From contig NZ_CP126741.1 of the NCBI RefSeq assembly GCF_030246905.1, positions 1,488,001 through 1,552,000 on the forward strand: a stretch of DNA of 64,000 nt, given 5' to 3'. Within the stretch, counting starts at the first letter, position 1; each line of letters starts with the position of its first letter. Made by a program: the position numbers and the translations under genes. Origin of the DNA: Microbacterium sp. zg-Y818. GTDB lineage: Bacteria; Actinomycetota; Actinomycetes; Actinomycetales; Microbacteriaceae. This document shows positions 1 to 9,491 of this stretch, piece after piece. Under the pieces are notes generated by a model that was not told where the DNA came from, ran no database searches, and saw only the letters and a list, made by a program, of their open reading frames with translations.

Positions 1-501
<501 letters not shown>

Positions 502-508
502 GGTCAAG

Positions 509-514
509 ATCCTA
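509..514 (-). promoter_or_regulatory. -10 hexamer (TAGGAT) for leaderless rpiB
   Basis: TAGGAT ends 7 bases before the rpiB ATG and no ribosome binding site lies between them. This suggests transcription starts at or next to the start codon, although rpiB could also be read from the ferrochelatase promoter. Confidence 0.5.
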
Positions 515-538
515 GGGTCGGCGCTCGGTGGCGGCGGG

Positions 539-1750
539 TCAGGGCGCGATGCCCGCGGCTGCCGGTTTGAACCCGGCGCGGACGTTCTCGCAGCAGGCGG
601 GACGGCAGACGTCGAACCACGGCCCGAGCGCGGTACGGTGCGGCCGCTCGGCGGCGGGCGCTCCCTCGAGACGCTCGACGACGAGGTCGACCAGGCCCGA
701 CACGTAGGCCGGATCGACTCCCGGGGTCGGCGTGCGGACCGCGCGCAGTCCGGCCTCCTCCGCGGCCTCGATCGCCTCGGTGTCGAGGTCCCAGAGCACT
801 TCCATGTGGTCGCTGACGAATCCGAGCGGCACGATCGCGACGGCCTTCACCCCGGCGTCGGGGAGCGTCTCGATGACGTCGCAGACGTCGGGTTCGAGCC
901 ACGGCTGCGACGGCGGGCCGGAGCGCGACTGGTACACCAGATCCCAGGGCACCGACGCCGCGTCGGGTCGCTCGGCGGCGACGTCCGTCATGATCACCTC
1001 GGCCACGGCGCGGTGCTGCGCGGCGTAGGCGCCTCCGTCGCCCCAGTCGACGTCGCGCGGGCCGGAGCGCTTCGCGTCGTCGATCGGGACGCTGTGGGTG
1101 GAGAAGAGCACCCGGATCTGCTCGGGTGCGAGACCCTCGTCGAGGAACCCGGCGACGGCCGCGAGCACTCCGGCGCTGAAGGGCGCGACGAAACCGGGGT
1201 GGTCGAAGAACTGACGCACCTTGTCGATCGTCACGACGTCGCCGAGGCCCGTCTCGGTGAGCACACGTGCGAAGTCCTCGCGATACTGCCGGCAGCTGGA
1301 GAACGAGCTGTAGGCGCTCGTGGCGACGGCGATGAGCGTGGTGTCACCGGCTGCCGCGGCATCCTGCACCGCCTGCTCCAGGTAGGGAGCCCAGTTGCGG
1401 TTGCCCCAGTACACGGGCAGATCGATGCCGCGTCGGGCCAGTTCGTCCTCGATGGCCGTCTTCAGCGCACGGTTCTGGTCGTTGATGGGGCTGACGCCCC
1501 CGAAGTGGCGGTAGTGGTGCGCCACCTCTTCGAGTCGCTCGTCGGGGATGCCGCGCCCCCGCGTGACGTTGCGAAGGAACGGGATCACGTCGTCCTGGCC
1601 CTCGGGCCCGCCGAAGCCGGCGAGCAGGATGCCGTCATAGGCGACGGGTACCTCGATATGGCGCGCACCCGATGCGGATGCGGGAGAAGCGAAGAGAACC
1701 TGGGGCTCTTCGCGCTCGTTGACGGGTCGGGCGGCGTCGGTTGCACTCAC
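539..1750 (-). CDS. cpfC: Ferrochelatase (probably coproporphyrin ferrochelatase)
   Basis: Inserts Fe(II) into a porphyrin in haem synthesis. In actinobacteria the substrate is usually coproporphyrin III, so CpfC/HemY-type naming is preferred over protoporphyrin HemH. The 403-residue product has GFGGPEGQDDV (about 45-55), the metal-site His219 in FSTHSVP and Glu317 in SDHMEVLW. Cys153 (SSCRQYRED) plus the C-terminal Cys382, Cys386 and Cys387 fit the four-cysteine [2Fe-2S] site known in actinobacterial ferrochelatases, an inference from motif position. The start is GTG, preceded by a GGAGGG ribosome binding site. About the first 35 residues precede the core fold and are poorly conserved in character. 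It is divergent from pepN and upstream of rpiB. Confidence 0.95.
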   Translation of the reverse strand: MSATDAARPVNEREEPQVLFASPASASGARHIEVPVAYDGILLAGFGGPEGQDDVIPFLRNVTRGRGIPDERLEEVAHHYRHFGGVSPINDQNRALKTAIEDELARRGIDLPVYWGNRNWAPYLEQAVQDAAAAGDTTLIAVATSAYSSFSSCRQYREDFARVLTETGLGDVVTIDKVRQFFDHPGFVAPFSAGVLAAVAGFLDEGLAPEQIRVLFSTHSVPIDDAKRSGPRDVDWGDGGAYAAQHRAVAEVIMTDVAAERPDAASVPWDLVYQSRSGPPSQPWLEPDVCDVIETLPDAGVKAVAIVPLGFVSDHMEVLWDLDTEAIEAAEEAGLRAVRTPTPGVDPAYVSGLVDLVVERLEGAPAAERPHRTALGPWFDVCRPACCENVRAGFKPAAAGIAP

Positions 1751-1826
1751 CCCTCCATCCTCCCACCGCGGTGGCGATGCTAGGGCCCGCTACAGGGTCT
1801 TTCCGGGTGGTGGCCGCTCCAGAGCG

Positions 1827-1832
1827 TAGGCT
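1827..1832 (+). promoter_or_regulatory. Possible -10 hexamer (TAGGCT) for pepN
   Basis: TAGGCT lies about 58 bases upstream of the pepN GTG in the 140-base divergent region between ferrochelatase and pepN. It implies a leader of about 50 bases carrying the GGGAG ribosome binding site at 1879-1883. No convincing -35 is seen. Confidence 0.4.
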
Positions 1833-1890
1833 GAGGGATCGCCCGGCACGCCCGGGCACTGACCCACCCGAAGACCTTGGGAGAACCGCC

Positions 1891-4446
1891 GTGCCCGGAG
1901 AGAACCTCACCCGCATCGAGGCGCAGGAGCGCCGCGCCGTCGTCGACCCGACGGCCGGTATGTCGTACGAGATCGCGCTCGACCTCAACCGTGGTGCGGA
2001 GGTGTTCGGCTCCCGCACCACCCTTCGCTTCGCCGCCACGCCCGGCGCCGACACGTTCATCGACCTCATTGCACGCGACGTGCGGGAGATCACCCTCAAC
2101 GGCCGCTCGATCGACCCCGCGACGGCGTTCGCCGACTCTCGCATCGCGCTGTCGGGCCTCGAGGCGCAGAACGAGCTGATCGTCGACGCCGACTGCCTGT
2201 ACACCAACACCGGTGAGGGTCTGCACCGGTTCGTCGACCCCGTCGACGGCGAGGTCTACCTCTACTCGCAGTTCGAGGTGCCCGACTCGCGCCGCGTCTT
2301 CGCGGTGTTCGAGCAGCCCGATCTGAAGGCCACCTTCCAGTTCACCGTCACGGCGCCCGAGCAGTGGAAGGTCGTGTCCAACTCGCCCACGCCCGCGCCC
2401 CAGCGCCACGGCGACGGCACCGCCACGTGGACCTTCGAGCCCACCCCGACCATCTCGTCGTACATCACCGCGCTCGTCGCGGGGCCGTACGAGGCGACCT
2501 TCTCGGAGCTCACCAGCGCCTCGGGCCGGGTCATTCCGCTCGGCGTCTACGCCCGCAAGAGCCTCTGGCAGCACCTCGACGCCGACTACGTCTTCGACAA
2601 GACGCGCGAGGGATTCGCGTACTTCGAGGAGAAGTTCGACTACCCCTACCCGTTCGCCAAGTACGACCAGCTGTTCGTGCCCGAGTTCAACGCCGGAGCG
2701 ATGGAGAACGCCGGCGCGGTGACCTTCACCGAGACCTATGTCTTCCGCAGCAAGGTCACCGACGCGGTCAAGGAGCGCCGCGTCGTCACGATCCTGCATG
2801 AGCTCGCGCACATGTGGTTCGGTGACCTCGTCACGATGCGCTGGTGGAACGACCTGTGGCTGAACGAGTCCTTCGCAGAGTGGGCGTCGACCATGGCCAC
2901 CGCCGAGGCGACCGAGTGGACCGAGGCGTGGACCACCTTCAACGCGATGGAGAAGACCTGGGCGTACCGCCAGGACCAGCTCCCCTCGACCCACCCCGTG
3001 GTGGCGCAGATCAACGACCTCGAAGACGTGCAGGTCAACTTCGACGGCATCACCTACGCCAAGGGCGGTTCGGTGCTCAAGCAGCTCGCCGCGTGGGTGG
3101 GCATCGAGGAGTTCTTCGCCGGTGTCGCGGCGTACTTCAAGAAGAACGAGTGGTCCAACACGGAGCTGTCGGATCTGCTCGTCGAACTCGAGCGCACGAG
3201 CGGTCGCGAGCTGTCGACCTGGTCGAAGAAGTGGCTCGAGACGGCCGGGGTGAACACGCTGTCGCCCGAGATCGCGACGTCCGACGATGGGATCATCACG
3301 CGGTTCGCCGTGGTGCAGACGGCTCCGGCCGACTACCCCACGATCCGCCCCCACCGGCTGGGCATCGGCTTCTACCGCCTGCAGGGCGATTCGCTGGTGT
3401 GTGTGCACCACGAGGAACTCGACGTCGACGGCGACCTCACCGAGGTGCCGCAGCTGAAGGGTCTCGCGCGGCCCGACCTGGTGCTGCTCAACGACGAGGA
3501 TCTGGCCTACGCCAAGATCCGCCTCGACGAGCACTCCCTTCGCACCGCCATCGCGCACCTGAAGGACATCAGCGACCCGCTGGCCCGCTCGCTGGTGTGG
3601 GGCGCGGCCTGGGACCAGACCCGCGACGGTGAGACGGCCGCCAGTGACTACGTCGACCTCGTGCTGCGCAACATCGGCAGCGAGACCGAGTCGACCACCG
3701 TGCGCACGACGCTGGGGCAGCTGCAGCTCGCCGCCAACTCCTACGTCACCCCCGCCACCCGCGAGGCAACGCGCGCACGCGTCGCCGACGGTCTGTGGAA
3801 GCTTGCGCAGCAGGCCCAGCCCGGCAGCGACAGCCAGCTGCAGTTCGTCACCGCCTTCGCCTCCGCCGCCAGTACAGCGGCGCACACGCAGACCGTGACG
3901 GCCCTGCGTGACGGCGAGACGGTGCTCGAGGGGCTGACGATCGACACCGATCTGTCCTGGCAGCTGATGGTGTCGCTCGCCGCCGCCGGCGCGGTCACCG
4001 CCGAGGACATCGACGCCGCGCTGGCCGCGGACAACACGGCCAAGGGCGGAGAGTTCGCTGCGCAGGCGCGCGCCGCCCTGCCGACCCTCGAGGCCAAGCG
4101 CGCCGCGTGGGCGTCGCTGATCGACCAGGCCGACGCGCCGAACACGATCGTGCGCGCCGCCGCGGCCGGTTTCGTGCACCCCGCCGGACGTGAGCTGCTG
4201 TCGGAGTTCGTCGCCCCCTACTTCGACATGCTGCTGCCGATCTGGGAGTCGCGGACCTACCAGATCGCCCAGTACCTCATCGTCGGGCTGTACCCCGCGC
4301 CGCTCGCCGACGTGGCGCTGCGTGACGCGACCCGTTCGTGGCTCGCCGATCACCAGGATGCGCCGCCGGCGCTGCGGCGTCTGGTCGCCGAGAACCTCGC
4401 CGGAGTCGAGCGCGCGCTCGCGGTGCAGGAACGCGACGCCGAGTAG
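1891..4446 (+). CDS. pepN: Aminopeptidase N (M1 family)
   Basis: Cytosolic zinc metallopeptidase that removes N-terminal residues from peptides. The 851-residue protein has the M1 exopeptidase motif GAMEN at 269-273 and the zinc site HEXXH-X18-E with His303, Glu304, His307 and Glu326. A conserved Tyr follows in DGITYAKGG, and the C-terminal helical ERAP1-like domain fills the last third. The length is normal for actinobacterial PepN. GTG at 1891 was chosen because GGGAG lies at 1879-1883 and the conserved N-terminus (MPGENLTRIEAQERR) starts there. The open frame runs further upstream but only over divergent promoter sequence. A strong hairpin follows the stop. Confidence 0.96.
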   Translation: MPGENLTRIEAQERRAVVDPTAGMSYEIALDLNRGAEVFGSRTTLRFAATPGADTFIDLIARDVREITLNGRSIDPATAFADSRIALSGLEAQNELIVDADCLYTNTGEGLHRFVDPVDGEVYLYSQFEVPDSRRVFAVFEQPDLKATFQFTVTAPEQWKVVSNSPTPAPQRHGDGTATWTFEPTPTISSYITALVAGPYEATFSELTSASGRVIPLGVYARKSLWQHLDADYVFDKTREGFAYFEEKFDYPYPFAKYDQLFVPEFNAGAMENAGAVTFTETYVFRSKVTDAVKERRVVTILHELAHMWFGDLVTMRWWNDLWLNESFAEWASTMATAEATEWTEAWTTFNAMEKTWAYRQDQLPSTHPVVAQINDLEDVQVNFDGITYAKGGSVLKQLAAWVGIEEFFAGVAAYFKKNEWSNTELSDLLVELERTSGRELSTWSKKWLETAGVNTLSPEIATSDDGIITRFAVVQTAPADYPTIRPHRLGIGFYRLQGDSLVCVHHEELDVDGDLTEVPQLKGLARPDLVLLNDEDLAYAKIRLDEHSLRTAIAHLKDISDPLARSLVWGAAWDQTRDGETAASDYVDLVLRNIGSETESTTVRTTLGQLQLAANSYVTPATREATRARVADGLWKLAQQAQPGSDSQLQFVTAFASAASTAAHTQTVTALRDGETVLEGLTIDTDLSWQLMVSLAAAGAVTAEDIDAALAADNTAKGGEFAAQARAALPTLEAKRAAWASLIDQADAPNTIVRAAAAGFVHPAGRELLSEFVAPYFDMLLPIWESRTYQIAQYLIVGLYPAPLADVALRDATRSWLADHQDAPPALRRLVAENLAGVERALAVQERDAE

Positions 4447-4462
4447 CAATCCGAGCATGTTC

Positions 4463-4499
4463 TGACGCCCCGATGCCGCGATGCGGCGCCGGGGCGTCA
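4463..4499 (+). terminator. Hairpin after pepN
   Basis: TGACGCCCCG at 4463-4472 pairs with CGGGGCGTCA at 4490-4499, a perfect 10-bp stem 17 bases after the pepN stop. There is no clear U-tract, as is common for terminators in high-GC actinobacteria. Confidence 0.6.
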
Positions 4500-4544
4500 G
4501 TGCGTCCAGGCGTGTGCACACAGCCCGTCCGGATGCGGGATGGG

Positions 4545-4550
4545 TAGGCT
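4545..4550 (+). promoter_or_regulatory. -10 hexamer (TAGGCT) for leaderless mscS
   Basis: TAGGCT is followed by 7 bases and then ATG at 4558. This spacing favours ATG 4558 over the in-frame ATG at 4540, which lies upstream of the hexamer. Confidence 0.5.
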
Positions 4551-4557
4551 TGGTGCG

Positions 4558-5637
4558 ATGGATGACCCGACGAATCCCGACTTCTGGGCGCAGGTGCTCA
4601 AGTGGCTCATCGAGGCGGGTTGGAACCTGCTCACCGTCGCGCTCATCCTCGTGGGCGCGGTTCTGGCGTCGTGGGTGCTGCGCATCTTCATCCGTCGAAC
4701 GGTGAACCGCATCGTCTCGGGCGCGAAGAGCAAGGCGCGGGTCGACGACACGCAGGCGCTCGAACGCTCGCCGCTGGCCCAGGTGCGGCTCGTGCAGCGC
4801 ACCCGCACACTCGGCACGATCCTGCAGAACATCGTCAACGTTGCCATCGTCATCATCACCGTGCTGCTGATCGTGCAGGTTCTCGCCCCCAACACCCTCG
4901 GCTCGTTCGCATTGCTGTCGGCCGCCATCGGCGCCGGGTTGGGTTTCGGCGCCCAGAACATCGTCAAGGACGTGCTCAACGGCATCTTCATCGTGGCCGA
5001 GGACCAGGTCGGCATCGGCGACGTCGTCGATGTGGGGCTCGCGACCGGGGTCGTGGAGTACGTCTCGGTGCGCGTCACCCACGTGCGCGACGTCAACGGC
5101 ACTCTCTGGTACGTGCGCAACGGCGAGATCACCCGCATCGGCAACATGTCGCAGGGCTGGTCGCGCGTCATCATCGACCTCGCCGTTCCCGTCGACGCCG
5201 ACGTCGACGCGGTCGAGAAGCAGATGCTCGCTGCGGCCAGGAGTCTGCAGAAGGACCCGAAGTGGCGCACCCGCGTGCTCGAGGACCCCGAGGTCTGGGG
5301 TCTGGAGTCCGTCAGCGGGGAAGCGCTCGTGATTCGCCTGGTGATGAAGACGCGGCCCAACGCGAAAGACGACGTGGCCCGGGAGTTGCGCATGCGGCTC
5401 AAGCACGCCATCGATGAGATGGGGCTGACACTCCCCCACCTGAACTCCATCACGCTGACCGGCCCCGAGGGCGCCCAGCGCGTGCGCGGCGCCAACCCGC
5501 CGATGACGAGGCCCAACCCGGTGTCGAACGATGCCCGCCCGACGTGGAAGCCCAAGCGCACCGGCAAGTCCGGCAGCGGGTCGGGCGACGGCGACGGCTC
5601 GGCGCCCCCGCCCTCCGACGAAGAGACGAAGAAATGA
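4558..5637 (+). CDS. mscS: Small-conductance mechanosensitive channel (MscS family)
   Basis: Membrane channel that opens under membrane tension and relieves hypo-osmotic stress. The 359-residue protein has an N-terminal transmembrane helix (about 11-45), a second around 95-120, and the pore helix with the MscS signature AIGAGLGFGAQNIVKDVLNG (about 122-141). The cytosolic beta domain (DQVGIGDVVDV) and a Ser/Gly/Asp-rich C-terminal tail follow. The start at 4558 is supported by the upstream hexamer. The stop overlaps the globin start by four bases (ATGA), so the two are translationally coupled. Confidence 0.93.
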   Translation: MDDPTNPDFWAQVLKWLIEAGWNLLTVALILVGAVLASWVLRIFIRRTVNRIVSGAKSKARVDDTQALERSPLAQVRLVQRTRTLGTILQNIVNVAIVIITVLLIVQVLAPNTLGSFALLSAAIGAGLGFGAQNIVKDVLNGIFIVAEDQVGIGDVVDVGLATGVVEYVSVRVTHVRDVNGTLWYVRNGEITRIGNMSQGWSRVIIDLAVPVDADVDAVEKQMLAAARSLQKDPKWRTRVLEDPEVWGLESVSGEALVIRLVMKTRPNAKDDVARELRMRLKHAIDEMGLTLPHLNSITLTGPEGAQRVRGANPPMTRPNPVSNDARPTWKPKRTGKSGSGSGDGDGSAPPPSDEETKK

Positions 5638-6110
5638 CGGATGCCGCACCCCGCTCGTTCTACGACGAGGTCGGCGGGCACGAGACGTTCGTCCGGCTCG
5701 CCGCGGTCTTCTACCGCGAGGTCGCCGAGGACGATGTGCTGCGCCCGATGTACCCCGAGGTCGACCTCGAACCCGCCGCGCGTCGGCTGGAGATGTTCCT
5801 CGCCCAGTATTGGGGCGGCCCCAGCACATACAGCCAGGAGCGCGGTCACCCGCGCCTGCGCATGCGGCACGCCCCCTTCCATGTGAACCCCGACGCCCGG
5901 GACCGGTGGCTGGCGCACATGCGCGTCGCCGTCGACGAGCTCGGCCTGTCGCCCCTCCACGAGGCGACCCTGTGGGAGTATCTCGACAGGGCGGCGCACG
6001 CCATGGTGAACACGTTCGAGCCGACGGGGATCGGTCCGGCACCGGCCGGCCGCGAGGCGACGGGTCTCTCGGTGGTCGCGCGAAGGCCCGAAGGAAACAC
6101 GGCGGGCTGA
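5634..6110 (+). CDS. glbO: Group II truncated haemoglobin
   Basis: Small haem protein expected to bind O2 or NO. The 158-residue product has the 2-over-2 globin residues of the group II (trHbO) class: Phe26-Tyr27 (B9-B10), Tyr40 (CD1), proximal His79 in MRHAPF (F8) and Trp92 (G8). About 30 residues after the globin core are low complexity. The ATG overlaps the mscS stop (ATGA), which fixes the start, although the frame is open upstream inside mscS. Possible roles are oxygen scavenging or NO and peroxide chemistry; the sequence does not decide between them. Confidence 0.93.
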   Translation: MTDAAPRSFYDEVGGHETFVRLAAVFYREVAEDDVLRPMYPEVDLEPAARRLEMFLAQYWGGPSTYSQERGHPRLRMRHAPFHVNPDARDRWLAHMRVAVDELGLSPLHEATLWEYLDRAAHAMVNTFEPTGIGPAPAGREATGLSVVARRPEGNTAG

Positions 6111-6164
6111 GCGCCGAGGCAGACACGCCGGGCTGTGCGCCCGGCCGACGACGAAGGAGTCGCC

Positions 6165-7829
6165 ATGACCACCGCCACCATCCGCGCCGACGTGCTGGTC
6201 ATCGGCTGGGGCTTGTCGGGCCTCGTCGCGGCCAGTGAAGCCGTCGCCGCCGGCAAGCACGTCGCCATCGTCGACCAGGAGCCTCGCACCAACCTCGGCG
6301 GGCAGGCGTGGTGGTCGTTCGGCGGGCTGTTCTTCATCGACTCCCCCGAGCAGCGCCGTCTCGGCATCCGAGATTCCTTCGACCTCGCCCGGCAGGACTG
6401 GCTGGGCGCCGCCGGCTTCGACCGCGAGGAGGACGTGTGGGCGCGGCGGTGGGCGGAGGCGTACCTGCACTTCGCGCACCATGAGAAGCGTGCCTGGCTG
6501 CGACAGAAGGGGCTGGGCTTCTTCCCCATCGTGGGATGGGCCGAGCGCGGCGGCTACACCGCGACAGGACCGGGCAACTCCGTGCCGCGCTTCCACATCA
6601 CGTGGGGCACCGGGCCGGGGGTCGTGGCGCCCTTCCAGGCTGCGCTCGAAGAGGCGGAGCGGCAGGGCAGGCTGACGATTCTGCCGCGGCATCGGGTCAC
6701 CGCGCTCACCGTCGCGGACGGCGTCGTGACCGGTGCCACCGGCGACCTGCTCGCGCCATCCGGCGCGGCGCGCGGCACGGCCACCTCGCGTGAGGTCGTG
6801 GGGGCGTTCGAGATGACGGCGGGCGCGACGATCGTCACGTCCGGCGGCATCGGAGGCAACCACGAGCTCGTCCGCCGACGCTGGCCGGAACGGCTCGGCA
6901 CCCCGCCCGTATCGATGATCGCGGGGGTCCCCGCCTACGTCGACGGTCACATGCTGGCGGTGGCGGAACAGGCGGGAGCGCGCGAAATCAACGGCGACCG
7001 CATGTGGCACTACGTCGAAGGCATCCAGAACTTCCGGCCGGTCTGGCCGCAGCACGGCATCCGCATCCTTCCCGGGCCGTCGTCGATCTGGCTCGACGCG
7101 ACGGGCCGGCGTCTGCCGGTGCCGCTGTTCCCCGGCTTCGACACGCTCGGCACCCTGGCCCACTTGCGGCGCACGGGGTACGACCACTCGTGGTTCGTGC
7201 TGTCGCGCAAGATCATCGAGAAGGAGTTCACACTCTCGGGAAGCGAGCAGAACCCCGATCTCACGGGCAAGGACGTGCGACTTCTGGTCTCGTCGCGGCT
7301 GGCCAAGGGCACCGCCGAGCCCGTGCAGGCCTTCCTCGACCGCGGCGCCGACTTCGTCGTACGCGACACCCTCGATGACCTCATCGCGGGCATGCGCGAC
7401 CTTCCCGGCGGCGAGGTCCTCGATGCCGCGCGGGTGCGCACCGAGGTCGAGGCGCGCGATCGCGAGATCGAGAACGACTTCACCAAGGACGCGCAGATCG
7501 CCATGATGCGCTCCGCGCGCGCTTTCCGCGGCGACCGCCTCGTGCGCACCGCCACACCCCACCGGATCCTGGATCGGTCCGCAGGTCCCCTCATCGCAGT
7601 GAAGCTGCACGTGCTCACCCGCAAGTCGCTGGGCGGCATCCAGACCGATCTGCAGTCGCGTGCGCTCGCGGCCGACGGGCAGGTCGTGCCGGGGCTCTAC
7701 GCGGCGGGCGAGGCGAGCGGTTTCGGCGGCGGTGGCATGCACGGCTACCGCGCGCTCGAGGGGACCTTCCTCGGCGGATGCCTCTTCTCGGGGCGCGCCG
7801 CCGGACGGGCGGCTGCCGCAGCGGTCTGA
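6165..7829 (+). CDS. FAD-dependent dehydrogenase, 3-ketosteroid dehydrogenase/fumarate reductase superfamily
   Basis: A 554-residue flavoprotein with an N-terminal Rossmann motif (GWGLSG at 14-19, followed by acidic VDQEP) and an extended FAD-binding stretch, LGGQAWWSFGGLFFID. The C-terminal half has the typical GLYAAGEASGFGGGGMHG motif near the end, which closes around the FAD. It resembles actinobacterial 'FAD-binding dehydrogenases' related to 3-oxosteroid 1-dehydrogenase, but the substrate cannot be read from the sequence. There is no signal peptide. AAGGAG at 6154-6159 places the start at ATG 6165. It lies 54 bases after glbO and may be co-transcribed with it. Confidence 0.85.
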   Translation: MTTATIRADVLVIGWGLSGLVAASEAVAAGKHVAIVDQEPRTNLGGQAWWSFGGLFFIDSPEQRRLGIRDSFDLARQDWLGAAGFDREEDVWARRWAEAYLHFAHHEKRAWLRQKGLGFFPIVGWAERGGYTATGPGNSVPRFHITWGTGPGVVAPFQAALEEAERQGRLTILPRHRVTALTVADGVVTGATGDLLAPSGAARGTATSREVVGAFEMTAGATIVTSGGIGGNHELVRRRWPERLGTPPVSMIAGVPAYVDGHMLAVAEQAGAREINGDRMWHYVEGIQNFRPVWPQHGIRILPGPSSIWLDATGRRLPVPLFPGFDTLGTLAHLRRTGYDHSWFVLSRKIIEKEFTLSGSEQNPDLTGKDVRLLVSSRLAKGTAEPVQAFLDRGADFVVRDTLDDLIAGMRDLPGGEVLDAARVRTEVEARDREIENDFTKDAQIAMMRSARAFRGDRLVRTATPHRILDRSAGPLIAVKLHVLTRKSLGGIQTDLQSRALAADGQVVPGLYAAGEASGFGGGGMHGYRALEGTFLGGCLFSGRAAGRAAAAAV

Positions 7830-7838
7830 ATCCGCCGC

Positions 7839-8510
7839 TCAGGCCCTCGCGCCGGTCGCGCGGACGGGCGTGAGCCCGGCCTTCACCGGACCGCGCACGA
7901 GCACGTGGCCGCGGCGCAGACTCAGACGCGTCCACGGCCCGGCGGTGCGCAGCTCGACCGTCTCGGCCCCGCCGATGAAACCGAGGCCGAACGCGGCGAA
8001 CGCGACGCCCAGCGGCAGCCCGGCCATGGCGGCATCCTGTGCGCCCCACACCGACGCGCGCACGGCGCGCACGGCGTCGTCACCGGCATCTCGCGGCACC
8101 GACTCGGCGACGGCGGCGATGCCCCACTGGGCGCGGGTGGCGATCGTCGCGGCATCCAGCGTGCCGGCGGCGTCCCAGCCGCCGCGGGGCGGGGCGACGC
8201 CCGCCCACGGAGCCGACACCGCGGCGTCGGGGAGTGTGAGGGCGAGGGGGTCGTCGGAGACGACGAGAGTCGCGGCATCCACAACGATGTCGGTGAGCAG
8301 TTCCGGATCCACCGTCGAGGCCCGAAGTCCCAGCACCGTGGGGGTGGAATCGAGCAGTCCGCGGGGGGCCAGCGGCGCGCAGGTCATGACGAGCGTTCCG
8401 GATGCCGCCTGCAGCCGCACCGCACCGTCCCCCATCCGCGACGCGCGGGAGGCGAAGGTCGCTGCGTCGGTCGCGGCGCGGTGATCGGGGAAACGGAGGT
8501 GGTGCGGCAT
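7839..8510 (-). CDS. Conserved hypothetical protein (223 aa)
   Basis: I do not recognise a family. The product begins MPHHLRFPDHRAATDAATF, is about 223 residues, Ala/Val-rich and soluble in appearance, with no signal peptide or transmembrane helix. A repeated 'VVDAATLVVSDDPL' type stretch and a C-terminal basic strand (TRLSLRRGHVLVRGPVKAG) suggest an alpha/beta fold. It is convergent with the flavin dehydrogenase (9-base gap) and divergent from tesB. The ATG follows a TAGTTT hexamer by 7 bases. Coding bias matches its neighbours, so it is probably a real lineage-specific gene. Confidence 0.75.
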   Translation of the reverse strand: MPHHLRFPDHRAATDAATFASRASRMGDGAVRLQAASGTLVMTCAPLAPRGLLDSTPTVLGLRASTVDPELLTDIVVDAATLVVSDDPLALTLPDAAVSAPWAGVAPPRGGWDAAGTLDAATIATRAQWGIAAVAESVPRDAGDDAVRAVRASVWGAQDAAMAGLPLGVAFAAFGLGFIGGAETVELRTAGPWTRLSLRRGHVLVRGPVKAGLTPVRATGARA

Positions 8511-8517
8511 CGGCTTT

Positions 8518-8523
8518 AAACTA
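8518..8523 (-). promoter_or_regulatory. -10 hexamer (TAGTTT) for the 223-aa gene
   Basis: TAGTTT on the minus strand sits 7 bases before the ATG at 8510. The region is locally AT-rich (CTTTAAACTA), unusual for this window, and has no ribosome binding site. Confidence 0.5.
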
Positions 8524-8561
8524 CCAAGCGGCGCTGTGCGCGCCGCGCAGACAGGAGTGAA

Positions 8562-9443
8562 GTGCCCGATTCGTCCACCGATCCCGTCGCCACGATGCTC
8601 TCGGTCATCGACCTGGCGGCGTCCGCTGCCCGTACCACCGAGGACATCTTCACGGGGGCCTCGCACGCGATGCCGAGCGGTCGCGTATTCGGAGGGCAGG
8701 TGCTGGCGCAGGCGATCACCGCCGCCGCGCGGACCCTCCCGCCCGAGCGCGTGCCGCACTCGATGCACGGGTACTTCCTGCGCCCGGGCGACGTCACCAA
8801 GGGGATCACCCTGTCGGTGGACCGCATCCACGACGGTCGGTCGTTCTCGACCCGCCGCACCCAGGCTTATCAGGAGGGCGTGCCGATCTTCTCGATGATC
8901 GCGTCCTTCGAAGACGAGGACCCCGGGGTCGAGCACGGAGCGCCGATGCCGTCGGACGTGCCCGCACCCGAGGACCTCCCCGGTACGGAGGTGCTCGACC
9001 CCTCCCGCCACCCGCTGTCTGTGCGGGTACTGGGCGGTGGCCCCATCGAGTGCCGGTACGTGACCTCCCCGATCTACGACACCGTCGAGGGCGCTCACAC
9101 GCCGCACCAGGCGGTATGGATGCGCACCCGCTCTCCCCTGCCCGACGACCCGGCGGTCCACCGGGCCGTGCTGGCGTACCTGAGCGATCTGACGATTCAG
9201 GAGACCGTGCTGCGCGCTCACGGGCTGCCGTGGTCGACGCCGGGGCTCAAGGTGGCGAGCCTCGATCACGCGATGTGGTGGCACCGGTTCGGTCGGGTGG
9301 ACGAGTGGGTGCTCTACACGCAGGAATCGCCGAGCGCGCGTGGCGGCCGCGGGCTCGCCACGGGCCGCATCCACAGCCGCGACGGCCGGCTGCTGGCCAC
9401 GGTCGCCCAGGAGATCATGATCCGGGTCCCCGGCGGCAGCTGA
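8562..9443 (+). CDS. tesB: Acyl-CoA thioesterase II
   Basis: Hydrolyses acyl-CoA to free acid and CoA. The 293-residue protein has the TesB double-hotdog layout. The first hotdog has ASHAMPSGRVFGGQVLAQA (33-51) and HSMHGYFLRPGD. The second has AYLSD with Asp209 at the position of the E. coli catalytic Asp204, then VASLDHAMWWHR, and a late Gln in VAQEIMIRV. GTG 8562 is preceded by AGGAG at 8553-8557. It is followed by a convergent hotdog thioesterase of a different subfamily. Confidence 0.94.
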   Translation: MPDSSTDPVATMLSVIDLAASAARTTEDIFTGASHAMPSGRVFGGQVLAQAITAAARTLPPERVPHSMHGYFLRPGDVTKGITLSVDRIHDGRSFSTRRTQAYQEGVPIFSMIASFEDEDPGVEHGAPMPSDVPAPEDLPGTEVLDPSRHPLSVRVLGGGPIECRYVTSPIYDTVEGAHTPHQAVWMRTRSPLPDDPAVHRAVLAYLSDLTIQETVLRAHGLPWSTPGLKVASLDHAMWWHRFGRVDEWVLYTQESPSARGGRGLATGRIHSRDGRLLATVAQEIMIRVPGGS

Positions 9444-9491
9444 CGGCCGGCCGCGACGGCCGCGGGTGTTCGGCGCCGTGGCTGCGGGTCT

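Noticed and set aside
891..910. GGTTCGAGCC considered as a tRNA T-arm
   Set aside because: No acceptor, D-arm or anticodon arm upstream; it lies within the ferrochelatase coding sequence.
1780..6126. 1448-codon open frame on the minus strand opposite pepN, mscS and glbO
   Set aside because: It spans several clearly homologous genes on the other strand, its translation is Arg/Gly/Val-rich with no domain, and such shadow frames are expected at this GC content.
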